Shown here one piece after another: positions 34,326 to 41,904 of a DNA stretch of 64,000 nucleotides. The translations under genes and the position numbers were made by a program. Origin of the DNA: Pseudanabaena mucicola FACHB-723. Its GTDB lineage: Bacteria > Cyanobacteriota > Cyanobacteriia > Pseudanabaenales > Pseudanabaenaceae. Positions within the stretch are counted from its first letter, which is position 1; each line of letters opens with the position of its first letter. The stretch is from assembly GCF_014696385.1 (NCBI RefSeq), contig NZ_JACJQB010000015.1, positions 1-64,000 on the forward strand. The letters run 5' to 3'. The notes beneath the pieces are model-generated. The model was not told the DNA's origin. It did not search any database and worked only from the letters and a program-made list of their open reading frames with translations.

Positions 34326-35363
34326 ATGAGTAACGAGTTTCGCGAATTTTTGCGTAAAGTGGGGAGTGGAACACATACCAGCAAAAGCTTGACGCGCCAA
34401 GAGGCAGAAACAGCCACAAAGATGATGTTGCAAGGAATTGCGACTCCTGCTCAGATTGGAGCATTTATGATTGCCCATCGGATTAAACGTCCCACCAGTG
34501 AGGAACTGGCGGGAATGCTTGATGCCTATCAAAAACTGGGGGCAAAGGTCGATGCGATCGCAAATGATCTACAGGTGCTAGTGCTGGGATCGCCCTATGA
34601 CGGCAGATCTAAAACTGCGCCCGTTAGCCCTGTCACCGCCATGGTTTTAGCCGCTGCAGATATCCCTGTATTGATGCATGGTGGCGATCGGATGCCCACT
34701 AAAGAAGGATTGCCATTTATCGAAATTTGGCAAGCTTTAGGTTTAAATTTCGCAAATCTGACCATTGCGCAGGTAAAAGAGAGTCTAGAGCAACATAATT
34801 TTGGCTTTGTCTATTTACCGCAGCATTTCCCTTTAGCCCAAAGCATCGTTCCCTATCGCGATCAGATCGGCAAGCGCCCCCCCTTTGCCACCCTAGAGCT
34901 AATGTGGTCACCCTATCAAGGTAAGCAATTGATTGTGTCAGGGTTTGTCCATCCACCCACCGAGACTAATATTCGGGAAGCCTTTAAACAGCATGGAATT
35001 AAGGAATTTGTGACGGTCAAGGGTTGGGAAGGTAGTGTGGATTTACCGCGATCGCGCACAGCTATTATCGGCATCAATCACGGTGAGCATTTTGAGAGAT
35101 TGATTTTGAATGCCCGTGACTATGGCTTTAGTCCCGAAGATCCTGTGATTGCTAATGCCACCGATGTCGCCACCAAGATCATCTCTGCCCTCAACAATGA
35201 GCCTTCGGAATATTTAAATTCCGTGTTGTGGAATTGCGGCTTTTATCTATGGATCTATGGCGTGCATCGCGAAATTGCCCCTGCGATCGCCCATGCTCAA
35301 GATTTGCTTGCCAGTGGTGCAGCCATGAAACAGTTCGCAGCATTACGCCAACAATATTCTTAA
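34326..35363 (+). CDS. TrpD2-like anthranilate phosphoribosyltransferase family protein
   Basis: About 345 residues from ATG 34326; an upstream TTG frame adds nothing conserved. The N-terminal helical part (S-L-T-R-Q-E-A-E-T-A-T-K-M-M-L, then TPAQIGAFMIAHRIK) and the phosphoribosyl-binding segment match the glycosyltransferase family 3 fold. The canonical TrpD loop G-T-G-G-D is replaced by G-S-P-Y-D-G-R-S-K-T-A-P, as in TrpD2/YbiB-type paralogues, which bind nucleic acid and lack anthranilate activity in E. coli. The role in cyanobacteria is unclear. Confidence 0.85.
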   Translation: MSNEFREFLRKVGSGTHTSKSLTRQEAETATKMMLQGIATPAQIGAFMIAHRIKRPTSEELAGMLDAYQKLGAKVDAIANDLQVLVLGSPYDGRSKTAPVSPVTAMVLAAADIPVLMHGGDRMPTKEGLPFIEIWQALGLNFANLTIAQVKESLEQHNFGFVYLPQHFPLAQSIVPYRDQIGKRPPFATLELMWSPYQGKQLIVSGFVHPPTETNIREAFKQHGIKEFVTVKGWEGSVDLPRSRTAIIGINHGEHFERLILNARDYGFSPEDPVIANATDVATKIISALNNEPSEYLNSVLWNCGFYLWIYGVHREIAPAIAHAQDLLASGAAMKQFAALRQQYS

Positions 35364-35365
35364 CA

Positions 35366-35419
35366 GCCAGAGATGTAAGTAGAGGCAATTCATGAATTGC
35401 CTCTACTTACATCTCTGGC
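35366..35419. repeat. Perfect 54-bp palindrome
   Basis: Twenty-seven bases followed at once by their exact reverse complement, with no loop (centre at 35392/35393). The core GGCAATTCATGAATTGCC is shared with the hairpin at 41705. It starts three bases after the TrpD2-like stop and may serve as its terminator, but it is far longer than needed and has no T-run. Confidence 0.9.
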
Positions 35420-35475
35420 AAATCTGGTTTGTAACGCGACGCGACCCACTTTGGTATAGCGATTACAATTGAGTT

Positions 35476-36078
35476 ATGAAACTCTCTACTGTGCTGCTCA
35501 TTTTTGGTGCGATCGCAATTCCCTTTGCCTTATATGCGGTAAACAAAGTCATGTCTGCTCCCCTACCCGTCGGATTTCCTGCGCCCACTGCCCATAACAT
35601 CATCGAAGTTAAGCAATATCCAGCCTATCGCTCTGGTACATATACCTATGAAGGGAACCTCAGCGAAGCCACTAGCTATGCCTTTAATCCGCTATTTCGC
35701 CATATTAGCAGTAACAATATTTCCATGACTTCACCCGTGGAAGCTCGCTATCCCATGACTGCAATCGATCAACCCGTCCAAAGCGGCAAGGCAAAAGTTT
35801 CTTTTCTATATAACAACAACGCCATCAATCCGCAGCAAATCGCCCAAGATATTCAAGTGGAAGATCATGCGCCGATGTTAGCTGTGAGTTTAGGTGTGCA
35901 GGGAGCCTATGGGTACGATCGCTTTCAGAGCGATGTTGCCAAGCTTAAGCAATGGCTGGCTGAGCATCCAGAATATGAAATTGCAGGTGAACCAAGGGAA
36001 TTTCTCTACGATTCTCCCTATACACCTTCACTATTAAAGCGTCGAGAAGTGCAGATTCCCATTCGTGCCAAAGTTTGA
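35476..36078 (+). CDS. SOUL-family haem-binding protein
   Basis: A 200-residue protein with an N-terminal hydrophobic segment (VLLIFGAIAIPFALYAV) that is a signal peptide or anchor. The rest matches the SOUL/HBP family: I-I-E-V-K-Q-Y-P-A-Y-R, then an A-F-N-P-L-F-R-H-I-S segment, and I-S-M-T-S-P-V-E. SOUL proteins bind haem or other tetrapyrroles. A lumen or periplasm location is likely. It stands alone between two hairpin elements. Confidence 0.9.
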   Translation: MKLSTVLLIFGAIAIPFALYAVNKVMSAPLPVGFPAPTAHNIIEVKQYPAYRSGTYTYEGNLSEATSYAFNPLFRHISSNNISMTSPVEARYPMTAIDQPVQSGKAKVSFLYNNNAINPQQIAQDIQVEDHAPMLAVSLGVQGAYGYDRFQSDVAKLKQWLAEHPEYEIAGEPREFLYDSPYTPSLLKRREVQIPIRAKV

Positions 36079-36092
36079 ATCTAGCCCCTAAT

Positions 36093-36125
36093 CGTTCTAA
36101 AAATGGCTTAGCCATTTTTAGAACG
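36093..36125. repeat. Hairpin element downstream of the SOUL gene
   Basis: CGTTCTAAAAATGGC and its complement (36093-36107, 36111-36125) around TTA. It lies between the SOUL and larB genes, which share a strand, and could be a terminator, although no T-run follows. Confidence 0.8.
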
Positions 36126-36172
36126 GTATAAAATCCTGTCATTTTTAGCATTGCCCCAATTGCCTCAATTCT

Positions 36173-36931
36173 ATGCAAGACAACTTAAAGCAAATTCTGG
36201 ATCATGTCGCCAAGGGGGAGCTTAGCCCAGAAATCGCTTTAGAAAAACTCAAATATCTCCACTACGAAACCGTGGGCGACTTTGCCAAAATTGATCACCA
36301 TCGCACCCTGCGGACAGGTTTTCCAGAGGTAATTTTTGGTTTGGGCAAGACTCCCGAACAAATTATCCAAATCATGCGGGTAATGGAATCGAAAAATCCC
36401 TTAGTAATGGCAACCAAGATCTCTGAGTCTGTCTATGCTGAAATTCAGCCAGCATTGCGAGGCTTGCGATATTTCCCGATCGCAAAAATTTGTTGTCTAG
36501 GCGAGTCCACCATGCAAAAGCAAGGCACAATTACCATTCTCACCGCAGGTACTGCCGACTTACCGATCGCCGAGGAAGCGGCAGTTACTGGTGAACTCTG
36601 CGGATTTCAGGTCAAAAGACTGTGGGATGTTGGCGTAGCAGGGATTCATCGTTTGCTTAGTCACCGCGAGACAATCGCTGATGCGGAGGTGATTATTGTC
36701 GTGGCAGGGATGGAGGGAGCTTTAGCCAGTGTGGTCGCAGGTTTAGCCGACTGCCCGATCGTGGCAGTCCCTACTAGCATCGGTTATGGTGCTAGTTTTA
36801 ATGGACTTGCGCCCCTGTTGACCATGCTCAATTCCTGCGCCACGGGGGTGGGAGTAGTCAATATTGACAATGGCTTTGGGGCAGCGATGTTGGCAGGCAA
36901 AATTTTGCGATCGCGTAATCTAGAGACTTAA
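36173..36931 (+). CDS. larB: LarB-type carboxylase of nickel-pincer cofactor synthesis
   Basis: A 252-residue protein with a C-terminal PurE-like fold. Signatures are R-T-G-F-P-E-V-I-F-G-L-G-K, then ILTAGTADLPIAEEAA, then RLWDVGVAGIHRLL, and a C-terminal V-V-A-G-M-E-G-A-L-A-S-V-V-A-G-L. LarB carboxylates and cleaves nicotinic-acid adenine dinucleotide as the first step of the pincer cofactor used by lactate racemase. No larC or larE is in the window. Many cyanobacteria carry larB, so it is not unusual. Confidence 0.92.
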   Translation: MQDNLKQILDHVAKGELSPEIALEKLKYLHYETVGDFAKIDHHRTLRTGFPEVIFGLGKTPEQIIQIMRVMESKNPLVMATKISESVYAEIQPALRGLRYFPIAKICCLGESTMQKQGTITILTAGTADLPIAEEAAVTGELCGFQVKRLWDVGVAGIHRLLSHRETIADAEVIIVVAGMEGALASVVAGLADCPIVAVPTSIGYGASFNGLAPLLTMLNSCATGVGVVNIDNGFGAAMLAGKILRSRNLET

Positions 36932-36952
36932 TCTGCTCGCGTAGCAGTCAAA

Positions 36953-37603
36953 TTAAGCTCTGATACAAAGCGCCGCCGCATAGTTCGCATCTAAGCTCAA
37001 TTCGGTACTTAATAACTTGAGCTGCCAACCGTCAATTTGCCACACCTCGCCCATAGGTCTCTGCAATAAAGGTGAGACATCAACACGATCAAGGAGATTA
37101 GCAATCCCCTGACCTGTGGCTTTGCCATAGGCTTCTTTGAGTGTCCATGCCCGATAAAAAGCTAAATATTGTTGATCAGGCTGATCGGCTAAATCTCTGA
37201 TGATTTGTTTCTCGGCGTTCACAAAATAGCGATTGGCAATCTCTTCCACATCACATCGCAAATTGAGATATTCCAAGTCAATCCCCAACTCGCGATCGCA
37301 AGATACAGCATAGATTGCCAAATCCTGTGAATGGGCTAAATTAAAATGAATTGGCGAATTTTTTAAATGAGGTTTGCCTCGATCGCCATAACTAAATTGT
37401 AGATCCTGTGGCTCACAGCTTAGATGCTGTGCCAAAATTTCTCGCAAATTCCCCCTTGCTGCGACAAAATTACGCTTGAGCAGTTCACGTTTAAATCGAT
37501 TAGCCCTTTTCTGTTCATCTGCTGAGAGCCACTGCCAAAATCGTTCGCCATCAACGGCAGTGATATCTAAATTAGCTCGATATAGTTGTAAAGTTGGCTC
37601 CAT
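36953..37603 (-). CDS. 4'-phosphopantetheinyl transferase (Sfp/HetI type)
   Basis: A 216-residue Sfp-type enzyme that moves phosphopantetheine from CoA to carrier proteins. The conserved motifs are F-V-A-A-R-G-N-L-R, then G-D-R-G-K-P, F-N-L-A-H-S, I-D-L-E-Y-L and R-A-W-T-L-K-E-A-Y-G-K. Metal ligands (Asp and Glu in the G-I-D-L-E and W-T-L-K-E motifs) are present. Cyanobacteria often have a single Sfp-type enzyme serving both fatty-acid ACP and secondary metabolism, so the acpP at 27945 is a likely substrate. Confidence 0.94.
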   Translation of the reverse strand: MEPTLQLYRANLDITAVDGERFWQWLSADEQKRANRFKRELLKRNFVAARGNLREILAQHLSCEPQDLQFSYGDRGKPHLKNSPIHFNLAHSQDLAIYAVSCDRELGIDLEYLNLRCDVEEIANRYFVNAEKQIIRDLADQPDQQYLAFYRAWTLKEAYGKATGQGIANLLDRVDVSPLLQRPMGEVWQIDGWQLKLLSTELSLDANYAAALCIRA

Positions 37604-37636
37604 GATTACGAGCTATTTCCATGTCAGAATCTAAAT

Positions 37637-37712
37637 ACAGCCTATGGAGGCTTCGAGTAATGCAGAAATATTTTTGAAAGCGGCGCGAAGCGCCGCTTTC
37701 AAAAATATTTCT
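37637..37712. repeat. 45-bp dispersed unit plus long hairpin, copy 1
   Basis: Bases 37637-37681 match 49188-49232 at 41 of 45 positions. A 23-bp perfect stem (37664-37686 with 37690-37712, loop GAA) overlaps the end of the unit and has an AGAAATATTTTTG outer part and a GCGGCGC tip. In the second copy a different hairpin follows. This defines a repeat with a conserved left part and a variable right part. Confidence 0.85.
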
Positions 37713-37776
37713 AGGTTTTAATTAAGCGCAAAGCGCTGTAAACTCTTTGAACTTGAGATGAGATTGGAAAAACTCT

Positions 37777-38082
37777 ATGAATTTGCCTCTAGTAATCGGC
37801 GCACTGATCGTCTCCTTACTGCTGCTGTGGTGGTTGTTGAGTGTGATCAAAGCTAGCTTTAAAACTGCATTTCTAATAGTTGCTGTAATTTTTGCAATCC
37901 AAGTATTAACGGGTATTGGACCACAACAAATCTTTGCTCAAGTTGGGCAGTGGTTCAACAATTCACTCAGTGGTCTAGGCGACTGGCTACAAAATTGGGG
38001 CAACAAAGGCAAAGGAAATCTTGAGAAAACCCAATCTATGATTTGGCTCTTGCAAACTGCGATCGCAATGCTTAATTTATAA
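37777..38082 (+). CDS. Small cyanobacterial membrane protein
   Basis: A 101-residue protein with two hydrophobic segments (about 4-24, LPLVIGALIVSLLLLWWLL, and 29-46, FKTAFLIVAVIFAIQVL), then an amphipathic region with W-F-N-N and W-L-Q-N-W-G, typical of short thylakoid or envelope proteins. No named family. It has its own terminator, which supports a real gene. Confidence 0.65.
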   Translation: MNLPLVIGALIVSLLLLWWLLSVIKASFKTAFLIVAVIFAIQVLTGIGPQQIFAQVGQWFNNSLSGLGDWLQNWGNKGKGNLEKTQSMIWLLQTAIAMLNL

Positions 38083-38089
38083 ACCAAAT

Positions 38090-38120
38090 AAAAAAAGGGA
38101 TGCTCAGCATCCCTTTTTTT
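38090..38120. terminator. Bidirectional terminator
   Basis: AAAAAAAGGGATGC and its complement (38090-38103, 38107-38120) around TCA, with T-runs on both sides. It separates the convergent membrane protein and MoaD-like genes. Confidence 0.92.
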
Positions 38121-38125
38121 AGACT

Positions 38126-38401
38126 TTAGCCACCTGCGATCGCAGGAATAATGCTGACCTCATCGCCATCATTAAGAGGAGTATTTGCCCCGTCAAGAAA
38201 ACGAATATCTTCGCTATTCACATAAAAATTAACAAAGCGGCGGAGATTGCCTTGGTCGTCACAAATGCGAGCTTTGATGCCAGGACAATTTGCTTCAAGG
38301 GATTCAATGATTTCTTTAACCGAAGCGCCAGCACATTCTACGGTGGCTTGGTTATTGGTCAATTGTTGCAAAGGGGTGGGAATGAGAACTTTAACAGCCA
38401 T
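38126..38401 (-). CDS. MoaD/ThiS-like sulfur carrier protein
   Basis: A 91-residue beta-grasp protein. It starts [12 protein letters not shown] and ends [14 protein letters not shown], the C-terminal Gly-Gly being the thiocarboxylate site. The middle ([18 protein letters not shown]) resembles CysO/MoaD-type proteins that act in cysteine or threonine-linked sulfur transfer rather than molybdopterin synthesis. No partner gene is adjacent. The neighbouring repeat at 38463 lies upstream. Confidence 0.88.
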   Translation of the reverse strand: MAVKVLIPTPLQQLTNNQATVECAGASVKEIIESLEANCPGIKARICDDQGNLRRFVNFYVNSEDIRFLDGANTPLNDGDEVSIIPAIAGG

Positions 38402-38462
38402 ATTTTTTGTATCGATTCAGAGAACTTGAAACTTAAATTTTGCCATACTGACCGTCTTATAC

Positions 38463-38558
38463 CAATTCACGAAAATGTGTCAACAATTTTGTGAATTAAA
38501 AACCAAACCCAGTCAGGGTTTTAAAAACACAAAATGGCATAGCTACTTTGTGTTTTGG
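38463..38558 (+). repeat. Dispersed 95-bp two-hairpin repeat, copy 2
   Basis: A hairpin with AATTCACGAAAATGTG-type arms, spacer AAAAACCAAACCCAGTCAGG, then a second hairpin with CACAAAATGGC-type arms around the centre. Matches the minus-strand copy at 16609-16703 in length, order and spacer; the arms differ with largely compensating changes. It lies between the MoaD-like gene and the gene at 38626. Confidence 0.85.
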
Positions 38559-38625
38559 TATTACATCTTAGCGCGATCGCGATCGCGGTCAAGTTTTGCC
38601 CTGCGTGTCTTGGCACATTAAACTA

Positions 38626-39123
38626 TTAACGTCTGACCTTACCCGCAAATCCTGAAGCCTTAAATTGTTTGAGTTCGAGAGGTTCAGGCTGTTCCGCAGG
38701 GATGGCAACCATCAGTTGAATCTCGCTCTTACCCGCAGGAATTTCATCTACAGAACCCAGTCTGGTGCGCTCAGGCATCGCATCGTTACCATTGGCATCA
38801 TAAATGCGCCCAAAAATATCGGCATTGTAGACAACCTTACCCGATGGGTTATTGGCTAAGCCTTTGACCATATAGCACTTAGCCGACATTACCCCGCCAC
38901 CTAGCACCATATTTTTACCAGCATCACCAGTACATTTTTCATAGGTAAGTTGCGTCAGCTTGATTTGGACCGTTGCCCATGCAGGAGCGCTAAAGGCAAA
39001 GGTACAAACGCAGAGTAGCAGTGCCAATCCGCCGATCTGGAGAGTTTGTGAAAATTTCTTGAAAAGTTGGGTGCTTTGCCAAAGCTTTGCATTGAGGAGC
39101 TTGGTATAATTTGCGATCGCCAT
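38626..39123 (-). CDS. Secreted conserved cyanobacterial protein
   Basis: A 165-residue protein with a signal peptide (G-G-L-A-L-L-L-C-V-C-T-F-A-F, cleavage near A-W-A-T-V). The mature part starts with a strand-rich V-Q-I-K-L-T-Q-L-T-Y-E-K-C and has a second conserved cysteine in S-A-K-C-Y-M-V-K-G-L-A. It resembles proteins sometimes annotated in cyanobacteria as biotin carboxylase N-terminal-like, but no biotin motif is visible. The two cysteines could form a disulfide. Function unknown. Confidence 0.65.
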   Translation of the reverse strand: MAIANYTKLLNAKLWQSTQLFKKFSQTLQIGGLALLLCVCTFAFSAPAWATVQIKLTQLTYEKCTGDAGKNMVLGGGVMSAKCYMVKGLANNPSGKVVYNADIFGRIYDANGNDAMPERTRLGSVDEIPAGKSEIQLMVAIPAEQPEPLELKQFKASGFAGKVRR

Positions 39124-39241
39124 AAATAAACCTTCTGGTAAACCCGTTAATTAAGACCGTCGATAAAAAATTTTCTGAAAAAGAATGGCTTCTTTGACGT
39201 GGTAAAATTCATTCTAGCTCTTGAAGGAGGTTTACTTTATA

Positions 39242-39379
39242 ATGCAACTTGGCTTATTGATCGCAACGTTACCTGAAGCGTACAGAATTTTCGACCCACT
39301 GGTAAACGTTCTTCCTGTTATCCCTGTATTCTTCTTGCTTCTCGCCTTTGTATGGCAAGCCGCAGTCGGATTCAAATAG
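39242..39379 (+). CDS. psbK: Photosystem II reaction centre protein K
   Basis: A 45-residue protein, too short for many gene callers. It reads M-Q-L-G-L-L-I-A-T, then [12 protein letters not shown], then [10 protein letters not shown], and ends with [10 protein letters not shown]. The L-P-E-A-Y-x-I-F-D-P-L-V and [19 protein letters not shown] elements are the PsbK signature, with one membrane helix and a short processed N-terminus. PsbK is a small core subunit of photosystem II. A strong ribosome binding site GAAGGAGG lies about 10 bases before the ATG. Confidence 0.97.
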   Translation: MQLGLLIATLPEAYRIFDPLVNVLPVIPVFFLLLAFVWQAAVGFK

Positions 39380-39454
39380 GTTTTACATAGGTTTAAAATT
39401 AATTAAAAAACTTATAAAAAACTTTTCAGTCTGTTTATAAAACCAAAACGATAT

Positions 39455-39492
39455 AAGCAATCGGGGTGACGGCAACGTTACCCCGATTGCTT
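39455..39492 (+). terminator. psbK terminator-like hairpin
   Basis: AAGCAATCGGGGT and its complement (39455-39467, 39480-39492) with a 12-base loop. It lies about 75 bases past psbK and 28 bases before the next gene. The T-run is short (TTT), so termination may be partial. Confidence 0.65.
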
Positions 39493-39520
39493 TAGCACTA
39501 AAAAATATTACTTCTTAGCT

Positions 39521-39766
39521 ATGGAAACGATCGGACGTTGGACGAACAAATTTTTGATGTTCAATTTGTTCTTAGTATTTTTCTTTTTTGCATGGTTACT
39601 AGTAGCTCTCGGTGGTGAAAGCTTAAAAATCAATTTGGGTCTAGAGCTATGGCGACAACTATGGGAGCCATTAATTCAACCCGTGCTAGGTATTGTCATG
39701 GCAGGTGCGATCGCTAGTGGCATAATTTCCAAGGTCAAACAAAAATTGGCTAAACCTCAACAATAA
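39521..39766 (+). CDS. Small two-helix membrane protein downstream of psbK
   Basis: An 81-residue protein with two membrane helices (about 12-30, L-M-F-N-L-F-L-V-F-F-F-F-A-W-L, and 49-69, I-Q-P-V-L-G-I-V-M-A-G-A-I-A) and a short basic tail (S-K-V-K-Q-K-L-A-K). No family recognised. It lies behind psbK on the same strand with its own terminator. Confidence 0.65.
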   Translation: METIGRWTNKFLMFNLFLVFFFFAWLLVALGGESLKINLGLELWRQLWEPLIQPVLGIVMAGAIASGIISKVKQKLAKPQQ

Positions 39767-39803
39767 AAAAGAGGGACAGTGCTTTGCACTGTCCCTCTTT
39801 TTT
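39765..39803. terminator. Bidirectional terminator
   Basis: An 18-bp stem (39765-39782 with 39786-39803) with GAGGGACAGTGC tip and TTT loop, flanked by A/T runs. It overlaps the stops of both the small membrane protein gene and the convergent sppA. Confidence 0.93.
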
Positions 39804-40821
39804 AATTCACCCAACTGGGCATCAGTAAAATTGGCGGATCGTAATTCCCTGCTTGCATTCCCTGCCCTGCTAACTTTGAACTAAATTGATCTGCGATCGC
39901 ATTCAGCTTGTCAGTACCCGCAATATCAAATGCTCTTGCAATAAAGGGTAAAGCGATATTCACACTGGTTTGGCTAAATAATTGATCGATCAATCGCTCG
40001 AAGGATGCTGGCGACTTGCGGAGCGGTAATTCTTGATCTTCAGGTAAATTGAACTGCTTTCTAGATAGCGATCGCAAATCTGCTACGGCTTGATCGAGCG
40101 TTCCGATGGCATCCACCAACTTATTGGCTTGAGCTTGCTTTCCTGTATAGATCCTGCCGTCTGCCAATTTTCGGACTACCTCCAAGTCTAGCTTGCGCCC
40201 CTTAGCTACATCACTAATAAATTCTTGATAGGTGCTTTGCAGCAATTCCTGTAGTAATTGTCGCTCTGGCTCACCTAGCTCACGAAAGGACGAGAAAATA
40301 TCTTTATAAGGACCAGTTTTAATAGTTTGAGGCTGAATCCCCAAACGATCTAATAATTCTTTAGCATTAAATCCATTCAAAATCACGCCAATACTGCCAG
40401 TGAGCGATCCCGCATTGGCATAAATTTTGGTCGCAGCACTCGCTGCATAGTAACCACCACTAGTTGCCTGATCGAGCATACTCACCACGACAGGTTTTTT
40501 CGCAGCCAAATCCTTGACGGCTTCGTATAGCTCTTTACTTGCGCCGACAGTTCCGCCGGGGCTATTGATGGATAGCAATACTCCTTTTACCGATTCATCA
40601 TCGATTAGTTCTCGCAGGCGATCACGTACAGACATGGCACTAGAACCCGAACCACGCGCACCTGTGATTGCGCCATCTAAGGCGACTAATTCCAGACGAT
40701 TGCGATCGAGAACTTTCTTGAGATCGAGTGCCTCATCCATTTGGCGACGCTGAATACCAAAGGTGGCAGAGACAAAGCAAACGGCGACTAAAACGAGCGC
40801 AATGATGCGATTGAGTTGCAT
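39802..40821 (-). CDS. sppA: Signal peptide peptidase SppA
   Basis: A 339-residue serine protease of the SppA family (S49) with an N-terminal hydrophobic anchor (IIALVLVAVCFVSATFG). The nucleophile is in Q-A-T-S-G-G-Y-Y-A-A-S, and the general-base lysine in I-K-T-G-P-Y-K-D-I-F. The oxyanion region LLSINSPGGTVGASKEL is present. It degrades leftover signal peptides in the membrane. In cyanobacteria SppA homologues are also linked to phycobilisome turnover under high light. This is the short, single-domain form. Confidence 0.95.
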   Translation of the reverse strand: MQLNRIIALVLVAVCFVSATFGIQRRQMDEALDLKKVLDRNRLELVALDGAITGARGSGSSAMSVRDRLRELIDDESVKGVLLSINSPGGTVGASKELYEAVKDLAAKKPVVVSMLDQATSGGYYAASAATKIYANAGSLTGSIGVILNGFNAKELLDRLGIQPQTIKTGPYKDIFSSFRELGEPERQLLQELLQSTYQEFISDVAKGRKLDLEVVRKLADGRIYTGKQAQANKLVDAIGTLDQAVADLRSLSRKQFNLPEDQELPLRKSPASFERLIDQLFSQTSVNIALPFIARAFDIAGTDKLNAIADQFSSKLAGQGMQAGNYDPPILLMPSWVN

Positions 40822-40972
40822 AGCAAAATTTTTGGGCAGTTGACTTTAGTTTAGTACAAAACCCAGAAAGTATAGGCATTGCATCACGTCGCCTATGCGT
40901 TCTGCGTTAAAATCATCACCTGTAACAAAACTATTAATTTACTCAGCTTTTTTGTAAGCTTTCTTCACAATC

Positions 40973-41680
40973 ATGGCTAATCAAGCGCTTAACAAGACCT
41001 CAAGTACAGCATCCCCTAAAGATAAAGAAATAGTTCGCGATTATTTTAATTCCACTGGATTTGATCGCTGGCGGCGGATTTATGGTGAGGGTGATGTCAA
41101 CCGAGTGCAGCGCGATATTCGGACTGGGCATCAACAAACCGTGGATTATGTATTGGACTGGTTTAAAAATGACAAAAACGCGATCGGGCATACTGTCTGT
41201 GATGCAGGTTGTGGCACGGGTAGTTTGAGCATTCCCCTCGCTGCAATGGGCGCAAAGGTATATGCCAGTGACATTTCTGAAAAGATGGTGGGTGAAGGTA
41301 AAGAACGCGCCACTGATCCTGAAAACCCTGTATTTGAGGTCAAAGATTTAGCCTCTTTGTCGGGGTCATATGATACGGTAGTTTGTCTTGATGTCCTGAT
41401 TCACTACCCCGATCGCGAATCGGAAGAAATGATCGCTCACCTTGCTTCCCTTGCCAAATCTCGACTCATCCTTAGCTTTGCCCCCAAAAATCCTTACTAC
41501 GTGATGATGAAGAAGGTCGGTGATATGGTTCCGGGCCCTAGCAAAGCTACTCGCGCCTATCTTCATAAAGAATCTGATGTGCGCCGTGTGCTTGAAAGGC
41601 TAGGTTTCACGATCAAGCGCAAAGAATTTACAGCTACCTCGTTTTATTTCTCCCGCCTATTTGAAGCAGTCCGTAAATAG
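40973..41680 (+). CDS. chlM: Magnesium-protoporphyrin IX methyltransferase
   Basis: A 235-residue SAM-dependent methyltransferase of chlorophyll synthesis. The N-terminus has Y-F-N-S-T-G-F-D-R-W-R-R-I-Y-G-E, then the SAM loop C-D-A-G-C-G-T-G-S-L-S-I-P, then V-C-L-D-V-L-I-H-Y-P, and the C-terminal F-Y-F-S-R-L-F-E-A. These match ChlM/BchM. It acts after Mg-chelatase. It lies 225 bases upstream of hemC on the same strand, so two tetrapyrrole genes are neighbours here, but a hairpin element separates them. Confidence 0.97.
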   Translation: MANQALNKTSSTASPKDKEIVRDYFNSTGFDRWRRIYGEGDVNRVQRDIRTGHQQTVDYVLDWFKNDKNAIGHTVCDAGCGTGSLSIPLAAMGAKVYASDISEKMVGEGKERATDPENPVFEVKDLASLSGSYDTVVCLDVLIHYPDRESEEMIAHLASLAKSRLILSFAPKNPYYVMMKKVGDMVPGPSKATRAYLHKESDVRRVLERLGFTIKRKEFTATSFYFSRLFEAVRK

Positions 41681-41704
41681 TACAGGGCTTCCGCCAAAGA
41701 ACGA

Positions 41705-41740
41705 GATGTGGGAGGCAATTCATGAATTGCCCCCCACATC
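41705..41740. repeat. Near-perfect 36-bp palindrome
   Basis: GATGTGGGAGGCAATTCA and its complement with one mismatch, no loop. Shares the 18-base core GGCAATTCATGAATTGCC with the palindrome at 35366. It lies between chlM and hemC. A second, weaker stem (TAGGGGAAGC with GCTTTACCCCTA, about 41839-41864) lies closer to hemC. Confidence 0.88.
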
Positions 41741-41904
41741 CAACACTTAGGTAAGAATTCTTTACACTTTATAAATTTGCGATCGCAGTGAAATAGCCTC
41801 AAAACCTGTTTGAATAAGAAATAGTGCTTTTAGTTCAGTAGGGGAAGCGCTTTGCTTTACCCCTAAATTCCTTTAAATTTTATTTTTATTATTTAGTTTG
41901 CCCT

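Noticed and set aside
40862-40905. Imperfect inverted repeat between sppA and chlM
   Set aside because: CAGAA..TATAGGC and GCCTAT..TTCTG pair with several mismatches; it is probably a decayed hairpin element but too weak to list as a feature.
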